The notes beneath the pieces are model-generated. The model was not told the origin of the DNA. It saw nothing but the letters and a program-made list of their open reading frames with translations, and did not search any database. The position numbers and the translations under genes were made by a program. Shown piece after piece: positions 22,797 through 35,811 of a stretch of DNA of 64,000 bases. Positions within the stretch are counted from its first letter, which is position 1. Every line of letters starts with the position of its first letter. This stretch comes from Syncephalis fuscata (taxonomy: Eukaryota; Zoopagomycota; Zoopagomycetes; Zoopagales; Piptocephalidaceae): positions 930,001 to 994,000 of the forward strand of contig JAHLTZ010000001.1 in the NCBI GenBank assembly GCA_025786725.1, read 5' to 3'.

Positions 22797-25700
22797 ATGA
22801 AAACGTACCTGTAAAAATGCAAGTAACCAATAATACAAATAGAATAAATTAATAGCCGATATTTTGCTATTACAGGTTTAATTACGATATTATCCCAGCT
22901 TCTGTATTGGGATTATCAATATGCCTACTAGTATTACGCTGGTGTAGTTTCAGTAATGATGAACAATCCTATGGTTATTATTTACTATTAACTAAAGCAA
23001 GAAATGAGTATCAAATAATTGACGATGATGATGGATGACCGATGACAATGAAGAGGAGAAAGATTTGAATGATCACATCGCCAACACAGATTTTGATTCA
23101 TCAAGTCATCCGCTTGAATTAAATAGAATAAGCGTTCTGTTTGACCGATCATTAGCAGTGCACAAACAAGTGAAGGATTATCATAGAAAAACAAGCATGC
23201 TTAAGCTTATAGGCTGTAGTGTTGCACTTTTTGCCATTTTATATCATATCTCGCTTATCCTCTGTTTTCACAAGTCATTTCATATGAGTGATTTACCGCT
23301 ATTTTCATTATTAATCTGGGTGAGTTGAATTATTCAAACATTACATGTTATAATATTAATAACAACAACTCATATTAATTATAGGCTTATGCTACAGCAT
23401 TGTCTATTTTTGATGTAAGCTATCCACGAAGATCTGCTCAACCATATTTCGTAACCGCCCATCAAGTGGTGATTATTATTTTCAGCTCTATATGGGTCTT
23501 TATCGATATTATCCAACATCTTGCTATAATTCAATCAAATCTTAGAACCAGCGCACTATATGTGCTCTTATCACAACTTTTGGTGCTTTTATATCATTTA
23601 TTGGTGCATTAAATACAAGAAATTTTGCTAAAGAGGCTGAAAATGGTCGGCTGGAATCATTGCACACTGGTGCTTCAATACTCGGGCGGCTAACCTTCGA
23701 CTGGGTGAAGCCATTATTGACCGTAGGTGCTAAGCATACGCTAGAAGATATCGATATGTGGGAGCTTCCTTTGGGAAACCAAACCAATGATGCACAAAAA
23801 GCATATTTACGACACAAGTAAGTGATTGTATAAAATGAATGAATTAAACAGTGTTAACTATTTATTGTTGCATTTAGACAATATTCAGTATTACGTGGCA
23901 TTGTAAATACCTATCGAAAAGACTCGGTAGTACTTGTTATCTTATCACTTATGTGGGGCTGCGCCGTATATATGTCTCCCATATCTCTTTCTATTCTGCT
24001 TGGTTATTTAGAAAAGACAGATAGCTATTCTTATTTTGAACTTTGGGTCTGTGTAATTGGTATGACTGCAGGACCAATTATTAGTAGTTTTGTTTTTCAA
24101 CAAGCCATGTTTCTAAGTGGACAATTAGCGATGCGTGCAAGAGCCATTATATCACAGGAAATTGTTCAAAAATGCTTAACACGTCAACAGCCTTTATTTG
24201 AGCAAGATAATTGCGAAAAATCTACCTCAAACTCTCAATTGATTCTTCACAAACTGGTTGGACTAATGGTGCTGTTATAACACTGATTAATGTAGATGCC
24301 CAAGCTGTTGGCGATTTTTTCATTTATATTCCTTTTTGCCTTGGTGAAGGCTTGCAGATTATTAATGCATTTGCGCTGCTAGGGCTGCTACTTGGCTGGT
24401 CGGCTGCTGTAGGCGGTTTGTTTTTGTTTTTGATCACTATTTTACTACAATATCTAGCCGTGCTACTCGAACTGTAATTGATGAAATGATGGTCGCCACA
24501 GATCGGCGTATATCAATAATTAGCGAGGTAAACAGGATGATCACTTATTTAATCGATGATTACTAAAACTATAAATTAGGTATTGCAATCAATACGTATT
24601 ATTAAATTCTTTGCCTGGGAGCCGCAAATGACTGAGCGTATTGAGCAAGCACGCGAGAATGAACTAAGCATACTTTGGCGCCGTCTTATTCTATTTATCT
24701 GTACAATCGTTAATATTATTGGTGGGCCGGTCATTGTCTTTTGTGCATCTCTCGGCGCTTACTCTGTCGTGTTCGGCCATATCCTAACACCTCAAGTGGT
24801 GTTCACCTCTATTGCCTTATTTGAGATACTTAAAGAGGCATCCATTGCTATACCGTCGGTCATCTTTCGCTTTGCACAATGTCATGTAAGCCGTATTCGA
24901 ATTGCCGAGTTTCTCTCGCAGCCCGATGCCATGAGTCTTCATATCAGCGACTATTCCGACACGCCAGAAAGCACTGAGCGTATTGGATTTGCAAATTGCA
25001 CTTTTAGTTGGACAGCCATTGAAGAATCACTGAATTTTAATCATGACTATAGTCAAGCACCTAGCCATAACTTTGCATTATCTAATTTGCATTTTGATTT
25101 TGTTATTGGACATCTTAATTTGGTAGTTGGACCCACTGGATGTGGTAAAACATCATTGCTTATAGGACTGCTTGGTGGTAAGTAACATTTGTATTTAGAT
25201 TTGCAGATTATTTTATTTTATTTTATTGTGTAAATCATAATAATTAGAAATGCCATGTGTCAAGGGAAAGGCATTTTTGCCACGAAAGCGCAATAGTTTT
25301 GCTAAGAAGGGCCGTCCAAGCAGAAGTGATATTGCCTATGTGGCACAGCAGTCATGGCTGCGAAATGTATCCATTCGAGACAATATCTTATTTGGACAAC
25401 CTTACAATGCTGAGCGCTACAGTGAAGTAATTAGAGCATGTGCATTGGAGCGTGATCTAGAAATATTAGATGCTGGTGACCGAACACACATTGGTGAGAA
25501 AGGAATTACACTGTCTGGCGGCCAAAAGCAGCGAGTATCACTGGCACGTGCCATCTACAGCCCAGCTCGGCATATTCTTCTCGATGATTGTCTTTCTGCG
25601 GTGGATTCACATACTGCACAATTTATTGTCAAAGAATGTATTCTTGGCCCAATTATGCGTAGTCGGACGTGTATTCTCATTACACACCACGTTAATTTAT

Positions 25701-28149
25701 GTGCTGAACACGCGGCATTTGCCGTATTGATGGAACACGGAGGCATCAAAGCCGTTGGTAATCCAACCGAGGTACTTTCTGATTTACTTACCACGAGCAC
25801 TGATGTATCAAAGCATCGAGTGTTAATGAGGAAATTGGAAGCAAACCTGCACCAAATAGCAGTGTAGCTTATTTGCATAAAGAAACACCAGCTAATGATG
25901 AGCAAAGTAATCCAGCTGTGTCTAGAAACAACTTTTTAGTAGAGGAAGAAGAGCGTAATCGTAATGGCTTAGATTTGCAAGTGTACATGACCTACTTTAA
26001 AGCTGGTGGAAGTAATCAGTGGTGGGCACTGGTGATTGGCACCTTTTTGATTTACCAGTGTACATCAGTAGCATCTAATTACTGGCTAAGTATCTGGACC
26101 AGTAAACATGTTACTGTAGATCAAAACATTTATTACTTTCTTGTTTTCGTCGGATTAACATTATTGGTGGTAATTACTATAAGTATACCCACTTTTCTAT
26201 TAAGTCGTACCAGTATCCATGCAAGTCGTAATTTGCACCAACGCTTAGTTAAGCGTATTACAAATTCAACGCTACGATTTTTTGACAAAACACCTGCGGG
26301 CCGTATCCTAAATCGCTTCAGCAAGGATATTTTTTATTGGATCAAGAGCTATCGTATTATATGAATTTATAGCTACAGATAGCATGAATTTGACTTGTCA
26401 ATTAGTTGTGGTCGCTGCAACATTGCCAGTATTTATTCCAGTCGCCTTTATTGTTGGTAGGTTGAATTAATTACTGCAAACCTACTAGATTGTAACAAAT
26501 GTTTATTCGTATAGTATTCTGGTACTTTAAAGTCTCAAGCTTTTTTATGAAATCATCGCGCAGCTTGAAGCAGCTTGAAGCAGTTTCCAAGTCGCCATTT
26601 CTCTCACTAGTCACTGAAATGCTAAAGTAAGTTGAGTAAATTTTATGCATTGAGCATATCAGCTAATACATTTAATAATTTAGTGGTATAACAACTATTC
26701 GTGCCTATGGCATGGAGTTGTGGGTATTGAAAGAAAGTGCCAGCTGTATCGATGCTATGAATCGACCCACCTATTTACTGTCAGCTACTAGTCAGTGGAT
26801 CTTTGGACGTATTTCATTAATTGCCGCTTTAATTACATTTATTTCAACACTGCTTATTATTTTATCAAAAGAAAGCATTAATGCAAGTACTGCCGGGTTT
26901 ACCTTAAGCTACGCGATATCATTTTCAATTGCTGCCGGTGTAAGTGATTCTAATGCATCGGTGCTTCTTATAATATTAATACAGTATTGAAATTGGTTAG
27001 TTTTTCATAAATAACTGTACGAAAGTCGAATTGGCTATGAACAGTATTGAACGAATTAAAGAATATCTATCTATTGAACAAGAATCGCCAGCAATTATTG
27101 AAGATGCTCGACCAAATGCCAAGGTAAATAGATAAACAATTCAATGCTGCTACATACTTATAATTAACTAATTATAAAAAAATTAAAAGTGGCCAGAATA
27201 TGGTGCAATCAATATTGAAAACCTAACGATTCGATACGCAAGCGACCAGAGTCCGGCTATTCGCAATCTATCCTTAACTGTTCGCCCCAAAGAACGCATC
27301 GGTATTGTAGGCAGAACCGGTAAGTAGCCGCAATAACAGTACATTATTATTCCACTTGTATTTATACAATAATTAGGTGCTGGCAAATCAACTTTTCCGC
27401 AGCCTTTTTTAGATTTGTAGAAGCTGAGACCGGCAGTATTTACATCGATGGTGTAGATATTAGTAAAATCGGTTTACGTGACCTTCGTTCTAAACTCACT
27501 ATTATCCCACAAGATGCTGTGTTATTCACTGGCACTATTCGTAGTAATTTGGATCCACTTTCACGGTATAGCGACACGGCTATTTGGAATGCACTTTGTC
27601 GGTGTCATTATATTGATAGTCAAAGCAACAAAGGAAATCCAATCGGTCTAGATTACTTAGATTTCCCGGTAGCAGAAAACGGAAACAACTTTAGTCAAGG
27701 ACAGCGCCAATTACTAGCAATAGCTCGAGCGCTATTACGTAATAGTAAAGTATGTATAGTAGTTTTATTTGCATTTTTATAATAATAACCAATACACCAT
27801 ATTTTGTATATAGGTGATTATTATGGACGAGGCTACTGCATCGATTGATTTCGACACTGATGCAAAAATCCAACAAACCATTCGTAAAGAATTTGCTGAT
27901 ACCACACTGATATGTGTTGCCCATCGACTGCGTACCATTATTGACTATGATCGCATCATCGTATTGGGTAAGCATACCAATTAAATACTAGTACAGCTAA
28001 CATTGACACCATTTATAGATACAGGTCGTCTAATAGAATTTGATACACCAAAAAATTTAATCAATTCTCCCACCAGTCTATTCCGTAATTTGTGTGAACG
28101 TTCTGGGGAACTTGAAAGTCTATTGACCATTGTTAATGGTCAACTATAG
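22797..28149 (+). CDS. ABCC-type (MRP / bile-pigment) full ABC transporter, with many frame breaks
   Basis: A long gene with about 12 short introns, organised TM0-TMD1-NBD1-TMD2-NBD2. NBD1 has Walker [14 protein letters not shown], signature [14 protein letters not shown] and Walker [16 protein letters not shown]2 has Walker A GRTGAGKST, signature [14 protein letters not shown] and Walker [13 protein letters not shown], then the H-loop [16 protein letters not shown] in TMD1 and [10 protein letters not shown] in TMD2 are ABCC hallmarks. Such proteins export glutathione conjugates or other organic anions at the vacuole or plasma membrane. The start is uncertain: an 8-nt first exon at ATG 22797 spliced to [13 protein letters not shown] is my best model. 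About nine single-base losses occur near 23034, 23573, 24238, 24459, 25825, 26336, 26368, 27007 and 27396. At each one the conserved frame resumes after one added base. No nonsense codon or large deletion was seen otherwise, so this is not obviously a decayed copy. Confidence 0.85.
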
Positions 28150-28436
28150 ACCAACTTTGTACGTAATAATAATAAATTAAAACCGGACTTATAATTAAAA
28201 TACGAAATTATTATCATTGCCAGTCACCATTATTGATAACCACCACTGATATCATCAGCATAATTATTGATACCACGGTTTCAGTATCAATAATTAGCCA
28301 ATAAACATACTTGCTCAATATATTTGTTGGCTTATCATTAGTGGATGCATATGCTCGAGGGTGGTACACGTTTATAAAGAGGCTAAAGTGAAAAAACCTT
28401 TCTGCTCACCTTATCTTTTTCTTATCTTTATCAGTC

Positions 28437-30076
28437 ATGTTCATTACTAACGTAGAGCCTGGTAGTTTTAACAACTTGGCAGGTGACGTCTATTTGGAGC
28501 TGGCCAGCTACTTAGTGGCCGACGACTTATACGCACTATCGTTGACCTGTAAGCAGGCTTACATTTATTTACGTATTGAACGTCGCCGGCGCTATAACCG
28601 CTTCTTTAATGCCTATTCCATAACTGATCGCAAAGAACTTGAATGGCTACGTTGGTATGTCGGTTCGCGTCGCCGAATACCCTCTGAAAAGATATGCTGG
28701 CTGAATGCCTACAAACTTCGAACTCAGCTTGAAAGAAATGTCTTTGAAAGAAGGCGTAAATTGTACACTACAAATCATGATAAGATGGGCTGGTACAGTC
28801 GATGCCGTGCCTTGAATCCACTAACCAGCGTGGCAGTCGATAGCGACTACAGAAAAGTAAGCGTTATTACTATGGAGGCACCATCGATGCTCGATCGGTA
28901 TCGACCAGCTGTCAAATATACAGTACGGCCCTACGAAAAGCTACACAATAAAATATTCACTACGGTGGCTATGCGGGCCAACGATCACACACTCGTTCTG
29001 TACGACAAGCAATACCATTCGTCTATGAACTTTATGCCTCTGCAACGTGGTCGGCCATTTAGCGTCCATCCATTTGAAAACGACAGAGAAAACCCAGTAA
29101 TGAAATTCCACCAGGACGCCAGAGCACACACATCAGTAATGCAGCGTACCCGAATCGGCCTCCATAACAATCACGCCTTAACGGAGGTCGCCGGTCCATG
29201 GTGTATTATTCGGTTGAGATGGCCACGACATCGCAATGCCGTTGCCTATCGTATCTACGATTTGGCCCGACGCAAGTGGTGTCCCATGTACCAAGACGGG
29301 TCAGCTCGCAATCGTAATCATTGTATTGTTATGAAGTACGATAATAATACTGTTGTTTATGTGCGTTCTAGTATTGAGAAAGAGAACGATGGCTGTAAAC
29401 CACAGCTTAATCTAACCTGGTGGCAACACTCGTTTGACCAAGAGATGCCAATCTGTATTCACAATGTAAATTTTCCCGTGAAAGGCATCTGTGCACGTGC
29501 ATGGTTCTCTATGCCATTGTGGCGTGTTGATGATTATCATATCTATTTGAAGTAGAGCATCCAAAGGGATTTTACGTGTTTTTGTACCAACATGAATTCA
29601 GTTTTAATGGTCGATTCGACGCTAACAGAGAGATGACCAGCAAGCTATTATGGAGAGCTGAAGTTAAGAAGCATTTTTGCATTCGATATATTTGCAAGAA
29701 TATTGATAGCTTTATTGCATTCCATCGCAATCAAATCCATATATACAGTCTTACTGATGGTACACTAAAGTATACCGTAGGTGAAGGTGCCCTCGGTAAT
29801 GTCTATAACATTATCGGCAATGTTATGTTGCTTAAACAGAAACGAAGCAAGTTTGGTCAAGTTATCGATATGAAAACTGGCGAGAAGAAGGGAAAATACG
29901 AACGCTATTTTAAACACTGGTCACCCGTTATGAATGCACAAGTCATATCCGGCCGTTCTGGCGTCAATATTATGGATTGTGCCAATATATGGAATAATAT
30001 GATTGTAGAGCCCAGTTTTACTCCTCTAAGACGAACCTATGCGATTACAGTAACACCGGGTATACCCTTCTCTTAG
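28437..30076 (+). CDS. F-box domain protein of unknown target
   Basis: About 546 residues without introns. Residues 12-45 (NNLAGDVYLELASYLVADD, then LYALSLTCKQAY) fit an F-box, which binds Skp1 in SCF ubiquitin ligases. The remainder is rich in Arg, Trp and Tyr. It may form a repeat fold for substrate binding, but I see no WD or LRR signature. A TATA-like tataaaga at about 28372 suits this start. At 29552 the frame hits TAG after IYLK and resumes one base earlier as EHPKGFYVFLYQHEF, continuing to the stop at 30076. Restoring a single G (AAG-GTA) would join the two halves. It lies downstream of the ABC gene in the same direction. Confidence 0.6.
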
Positions 30077-30645
30077 TACGAATGTAAATAACTATAGCTC
30101 AGTGCTATTTCTTGATAGAAATTGACTCTTGGTATAGCACTGCTGATTCAATAATTTGATTGAATACCACTTTTTATCTGTTAGCAAGTGAGCAATTGTC
30201 TATTCATTACATAATAGTAATGCTATAATTGCAATGATCTAGAAACTGCTGCTACAGATTATTCATCGATTCATTCATCGATGGCCTCTCTTTCTATTGA
30301 TCATCAGAATTTACTATATAATAGAAAACCCAAAAAACAGCTGTGAGCGATTAATGGCAATAAACATTACTTTCTATAGTTGCTTTACGTGTAATATGTT
30401 AATAAAACATTAGTTTGCTATTGTTGAATAGTACATGGATATTTATTTACAAAATGTAATTAAACTATTAGAACCGTATATTGGTTAGCATGTTTGGCTA
30501 GTTATACACTTGTATTACTGTGTAATATCTATTACTTGATTATACAATTATAATATTATTGCTGAGTCTAGTATAATAAATTTATTGTTTAGTATTTAGC
30601 ATAACAACAACAGTAATAATGGCATGTTTTGTCATTTATATAGTT
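30077..30645. other. Convergent AT-rich intergenic region
   Basis: This is the 3' flank of the F-box gene and of the convergent ferredoxin reductase gene. Nothing coding was seen. Palindromic AT tracts may act in 3' end formation. Confidence 0.5.
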
Positions 30646-32421
30646 TTAAGAGAAATTAGATGGCATATCCAATAGTTTAAGCATTTTGTTAATATCTACA
30701 GTTTCTCTCGTGGCTTTCCTTGTAATTCTCCTTGGGCTACTTCATAGGCATCTAGTTGCTGCCAGTCATTAAAGGTTAAGTAGCGTACATGTTTATCTTT
30801 TAATAAATCAGGCAAGTCAGATAAAGTGTTGGAAGAGGTGACAGATTGTGCCAATTGAGCCGTATCCTCCAATAGACTATCTGCCGTTTCTTGAGCATCC
30901 CATAGGTGGAGGCAATGACGCCTGTAGGGCCACGTTTTAGCCAACCAGCCACATACAGTCCTGGTACAAATCGATCTCTGTTATTACTATCAGAAGATGT
31001 AGGTCTGTGGCAATAACACGTCCACGTTCATTTGGTACAATACATAATTGATCATCAAATGGAACACCTTCAATCGGTGTACTACGATAGCCAATACTTT
31101 TAAATGCCAGTTCACAGGGCAGTAGCTCTTCATCATTTGTAGATACAGCTCGACCATCAATGAGTTGATTATGTTGTAGGCGTACACCAACTAGTCGATG
31201 TGCACTATGACCACTCGAATGGTGTGCAATAGTATCCAATATACGTTCTGTTAAAAACTCTATTGGGCTACGTAAAAAGTGAAGGTGCCAACTACGTGTG
31301 GCTGTAGTATTTTTATCGCCTGCTTCTGCTCCTTTAAGTAGCAGTTCCATAAGTCGTTTACGTGGTCGTTCTTTGGCCAGTATAGGTGCCGCCTCTTTTA
31401 GCGTACTTTTAAGATAAGGCAGATCAAGTGCTAGACGTGTATCCGGTAACTGAATCATTTCTCGTAACTCTTTACTTGTAAACGCCACCTATATTTACGT
31501 CTATTAGCCATATAATAGGACTTTTGGACTACTTACTTGCAGGGGACCTCTGCGCTGTACTAGATGAACTTGTTTGATCTGGCTATCCCGCAATGCTTCC
31601 ATTGCCGCAGCTGTAATATCTGTACGTGCCAATTCATCCCTAGGCATCAATAGAATACGTGCTACATCCAGTGCTACATTGCCAGCTCCTACTACAACAG
31701 CAGATGTACTAGTGGCAAGCCACGCTTTTATTTGCTCGCCTAAGGCTTGACACTGCGGCAAACCATTATACCAACCAACAAAATCCCGTGCACTAATAAA
31801 CCGGCCTCCGTTGCATCAGCATTAGGTACACCTCGAAGAGTGCGATCTTGCTCGGCACCATAAGCTAGTACGACTGCTGCATATCGAGCACGTAGTTCCT
31901 CGATAGTTAATGCAGTACCCACCCGTACACCGCCAAAGTATCTAAAACGTCCCTCTACTGCCAACTTTTCAAATTTATGAATCACTGACTGAAACCGCAA
32001 AATATAGTTATTGGTTGTTAGTATAATAAAATGTAAATGATAAATGAATAGACTACCTTTACTTCTGGATGGTCAGGCGCTACACCATAGCGCGCTAGAC
32101 CATAAGGAATTGGCTGTGCTTCAAGCATATCAATATGAATCCGCCCCCTTGTTCTGCCTCTTTATCAGTAGCCCGTAATAGCCGCTGAGCTGTATAGAAA
32201 CCAGCTGGACCACTACCTACAATGGCTACACGTCTAGGCTTACACGCTGCATTACTGCTACTGTTTTCGCTGTTCTTTACAGCTGTATAGAGACGGGACG
32301 GTGCACTGAATGCGGACCGAGACCAATAATCATTGGTGAATGCAAGTGCATTTGTCGTCTGTAGTAGCGGTCTCGATTCACTCTTGAACCGAATACTACG
32401 TATAGCTACAGCAAGCGACAT
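30646..32421 (-). CDS. ARH1: Mitochondrial adrenodoxin/ferredoxin-NADP+ reductase
   Basis: Three exons (32421-32057, 31988-31537, 31488-30646). The N-terminal 60 residues ([16 protein letters not shown]..) are Arg/Ser-rich with few acids, a mitochondrial presequence. [20 protein letters not shown] is the FAD Rossmann motif. The segment starting [16 protein letters not shown] follows. [16 protein letters not shown] is the NADP site, and LVQRRGPLQ and PTPIEG-type segments follow. The end matches the family: [15 protein letters not shown] and GKPREK. The enzyme passes electrons from NADPH to the mitochondrial ferredoxin used in Fe-S cluster and haem A biosynthesis and is essential in yeast. Five single-base losses occur near 32138, 31793, 30995, 30900 and 30703. 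With one base added at each, all conserved segments join and the C-terminus becomes [17 protein letters not shown]. Confidence 0.9.
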
Positions 32422-32577
32422 TCTCGGTACGAGTAATTACGTGGAAAAAAGATAAAAAAATCAATTCATCATAGGCTGACAAATCAATAATGAAGCTTCA
32501 GGAAAAAACACGTAGTAATGACTAGACGCTGCTCATTTATTTACAAAAGAAGTATATTTTCCTTTCTCTCCTTCTCT

Positions 32578-33513
32578 TTACTTGATGGCATTATGATTAG
32601 AGGGCATCCATAACATTGGCTCGACGATCAGATTGGCTTCGCATATGCTAGTAACATTGCTATTGTTTTCTTGGTGCGGTGCGTTAGCTTGCACGGCCGG
32701 TTCAACCCTGTCCTGTAAGTTGTCACCAGGTGTTGACAGCTTTGTACTAGCCTGTGGCGTAGGAGCAGTCTCGGCTGTTCTATGCATACGCTCGATCGAT
32801 TCTTGTTTGACCACAAGTACGGGACACTTGGCTGAGTGACTGCAAAAGTCACTAAAACTACCCATAAATAGTCTATAGTCATTATAAGCATGTTTGTTAT
32901 CAATAGAGTGAATAAAAAAGGTAATAGTTACATACCGCTTCCAGTAGGATAGACCGCGACTGCCCAGGATTAACATAGTGGCACCAACACGTTCGGTAAA
33001 GTCAACAATCATATTGCCAGGTGATCGGTGTCCTTTAACCAAGCTAACGTGGCAATCCGTCTACAAGAGTATATTCAATAAATAACCAACTAAAGATAAT
33101 ATTATTCAATAATACTTACACCAGCATCACATAGTGGTTGGGCATAGGCGGTCAGTCTCTTAAGTAGATTTTCCTCCGTCTGGTAATAAATAGTCAATAC
33201 AGTACACTATCTATTTAATAAAACATACCTCTTTTTCCATATCAGCGAGTTGATCGCCCACATAAAGGAATTCACCACCTATATGAATTGATTAATTAGA
33301 TACAGTGTATTTGCTTGTTAATCAACTCTGTCTATCCTTACCGAGTTCAATGGCATCCATTTCTGACTCGACACTCCAACCGCTTACTAGTTCGACGCGA
33401 TCACTGCCCTTGCGAATGATGTTTTCCATCGACCATTGAATGATGTCGGCTGCCTCATCGCTCTGAACATCAACGGCAATCACAATAACTCGTTGACTTA
33501 AAGATTGCGACAT
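32578..33513 (-). CDS. Universal stress protein (UspA family)
   Basis: Five exons, all in phase, about 240 residues. MSQSLSQRVIVIAVDVQSDE opens the UspA alpha/beta fold. Further on, ATMLILGSRGLSYWKR and then LFMGSFSDFCSHSAKC together give the ATP-binding pattern G-2x-G-9x-G-S. CPVLVVK is the typical last strand. A tail of about 80 Ser/Thr/Pro-rich residues with no recognised motif follows. ATP-binding Usp proteins act in stress responses. The target is unknown here. It starts about 1.1 kb downstream of the hypothetical gene starting at 34930, in the same direction. No frame break was found. Confidence 0.85.
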
Positions 33514-34027
33514 GATAGTTGTTTGGCTATAATTGAATAGTATCGATAAGCGATAAAGAACGGTACTTGGTATAAATGAAAATGAAAGTAAAATTTGATA
33601 CTATTTGATTTGAGTCTGCTGTTCTGTTTTGAATAATGTCATATGAATCATTTGGTTTTACATTACATGTATATATGCTAATGAGCCATAGTGAAACCGT
33701 TTTCACTTGGCATAAACAAAATTATGACGATACAAGACAATGCCGATACGCTCCGATCCGAACCTATCCGGTATCACAGCATGATACTATGCTCACTATA
33801 ATAGAGTAGGCTATATTTAGTATTTTTAACGCCGTATAATAACTATTTATAATTTACTAATAAAAGCGACTATCACTCGGTTTAGTAATGTAGTTTATGG
33901 AAATAGAAATATTCAAAGCAATAATTACTCAGATTTATTAGTTAACTAGATAATGGATAATATAAACAAGTAAAAATATTATTTAAAATTAATCATTAAC
34001 GGGCTATTACTGGTGTAAGTGTGCATC
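33514..34027. other. Intergenic and promoter region
   Basis: Upstream of the universal stress protein gene. Short AT-rich elements only; nothing coding recognised. Confidence 0.5.
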
Positions 34028-34930
34028 TTATTGTATTGGCCGATGGATCTTCAAGTAGTTTATGAGTCCGCCGTATTTTTTTAATTGAATCAGTGCTTCC
34101 TCTAGACTCGGTAAACTATTGGTAAAAGAGCTATTGGATAAGCAATATGGTGTTTGTGCTGAAGTTATAGACTGATTATAAGATACTTGATGAGGTGTGT
34201 TGTGTGTTGTAGCGATGTTAGATTGTAATCCAGGTAGATTATCTGATTCCATATTATATAAATGCCTTGATCTGCTTTGATTTATCTTTTCATATCGTAT
34301 TGAATTGGTGTCGATGATGGTGGTATATATTTTGTGGTATTTAATTCATTGATTGATGTTTTGTATTTGCTGGCGGTAATAATCTTGTCTTTTCCGTCAT
34401 ATCGTCATAGCCAAATAGACCAATGCGGTTATAGATACTTTTGCTATTATCGGTCAATATTTTTAGACTAGAACGGCTTTTGGCTTGTTTTATACTCGTC
34501 TTTTTAGAAATTACAGTAAATGCTGGTTCATGATGCGTATTATCCATAGTAATTGCATTCTGTCTTGGATGTGTTGTCCATAAAGGTGTGCGATGGGACG
34601 GCGGTAATGTCGAGTAACATTTCCCATATTGCCTTCCTATAGTACTATAAGCAAAATGGCGTTGTCTTGGTACATCTACCATCGTTGACTGTTGTTGTGT
34701 TTCTCTTTCGGCATCGATGGCAGCCAACATAATACGCGCTTCGATTAATCGATGTTGCGGATTAGATACTGATTCGCCATTGCCATAATGAAAATAGCTA
34801 TGCTTTTATCGGACACCGATAAAGGATGAGTTGTCGATAAATTGCGTTCAGTGCTATTTACCGGTAGTGTTCCCAGTATACGTTTAGCAATACCTCTAGA
34901 CGAATAGAATGCATCATCTTTAAATGGCAT
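34028..34930 (-). CDS. Hypothetical protein, reading frame broken three times
   Basis: Three open segments follow one another on the minus strand: 34930 to about 34785 (MPFKDDAFYSSRGIAKRILG), about 34785 to 34345 (RIMLAAIDAERETQQQ to LLPPANTKHQSMN), and about 34290 to 34028 (SDNLPGLQSNIA to EALIQLKKYGGLINYLKIHR). They lie in successive frames. One added base near 34785, 34345 and 34285 would join them into a single protein of about 300 residues, matching the pattern in neighbouring genes. The composition is Ser/Thr/Gln-rich and hydrophilic. The C-terminal 30 residues look helical and most ordered. I do not recognise it. It could also be a decayed gene. Confidence 0.45.
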
Positions 34931-35811
34931 AGCTAAATTAAAACTGTTGTTGGCAAGTGAGCTAAAGAGAATAATGAACTGCTTCCGATTTGTTGACTAT
35001 TGTGTTTACCTACTCGGTTAGTCACTACTATAATAAACAAATTATGTATAAATAAATAAAGGTATTAGTACGAAGTATAAACAGTAGTGTTGAAAGTGAT
35101 ATTACAAAAACTTTGACCAACTGGCTATAAAAAAGAATTTATATTGATTTTCTTTGTAATAACCACTGGCTTGTATTCAATAGTTGTACACAAGTAGAAC
35201 AATGATAAGACGCAACCTATCTCAAATGTTGCGCTAGTAGTATGCTGCAATACAACAATGAAATGTCCAAATGATCATGACAGTGTACGGTTATTCAAAG
35301 ATCGACTAGTTGGTAAGTTACAACTAAAGGAGATATGTAGGACATGCGGTAGCGGTGGTATTCTATCATTTATGTCGTCATAATATGCGGTATAAATGAG
35401 TGGTTATCGTCAGTAAAGCACGGATTTGTCCAAATACTTACGTGAATGACATAAAAGGGGTAAGCAACGAAGGCGATCACTTATTTACTAGGCAACCAAT
35501 CAGCATTGGTATTAAAGTCCATTAAATTTGAGTTAGCACAATTATTCTAGTCATAGATGATCCATTCGTCCACTAAATACATCTAACATCTTTTAATTAA
35601 TAATTATGATAATTAATGACTAACGAGAAATAAGTTTATTATTGAATTAATATAGCCAATCAATGCATTGTATTCTGAGCGTCAAGATAAGTGTTGATAA
35701 GCATTAAAAGCTAATTTCATACAATAGTGCCAGAATAAAGTGTTGCTTGGTGGTTTAGGCCACAATTTCTTTAACCAGAGTTGTAACAGTATGTTAAAAC
35801 ATGTCTACATG
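34931..35811. other. AT-rich intergenic region
   Basis: No gene was recognised in 880 bases. It holds the promoter side of the hypothetical gene at 34028-34930 and the 3' side of the mannosidase gene. Confidence 0.5.

Noticed and set aside
22797-28149. ABC transporter as an ordinary pseudogene
   Set aside because: All breaks are single-base losses. Both nucleotide-binding domains and all their motifs are intact, there are no other nonsense codons, and splice sites are kept.
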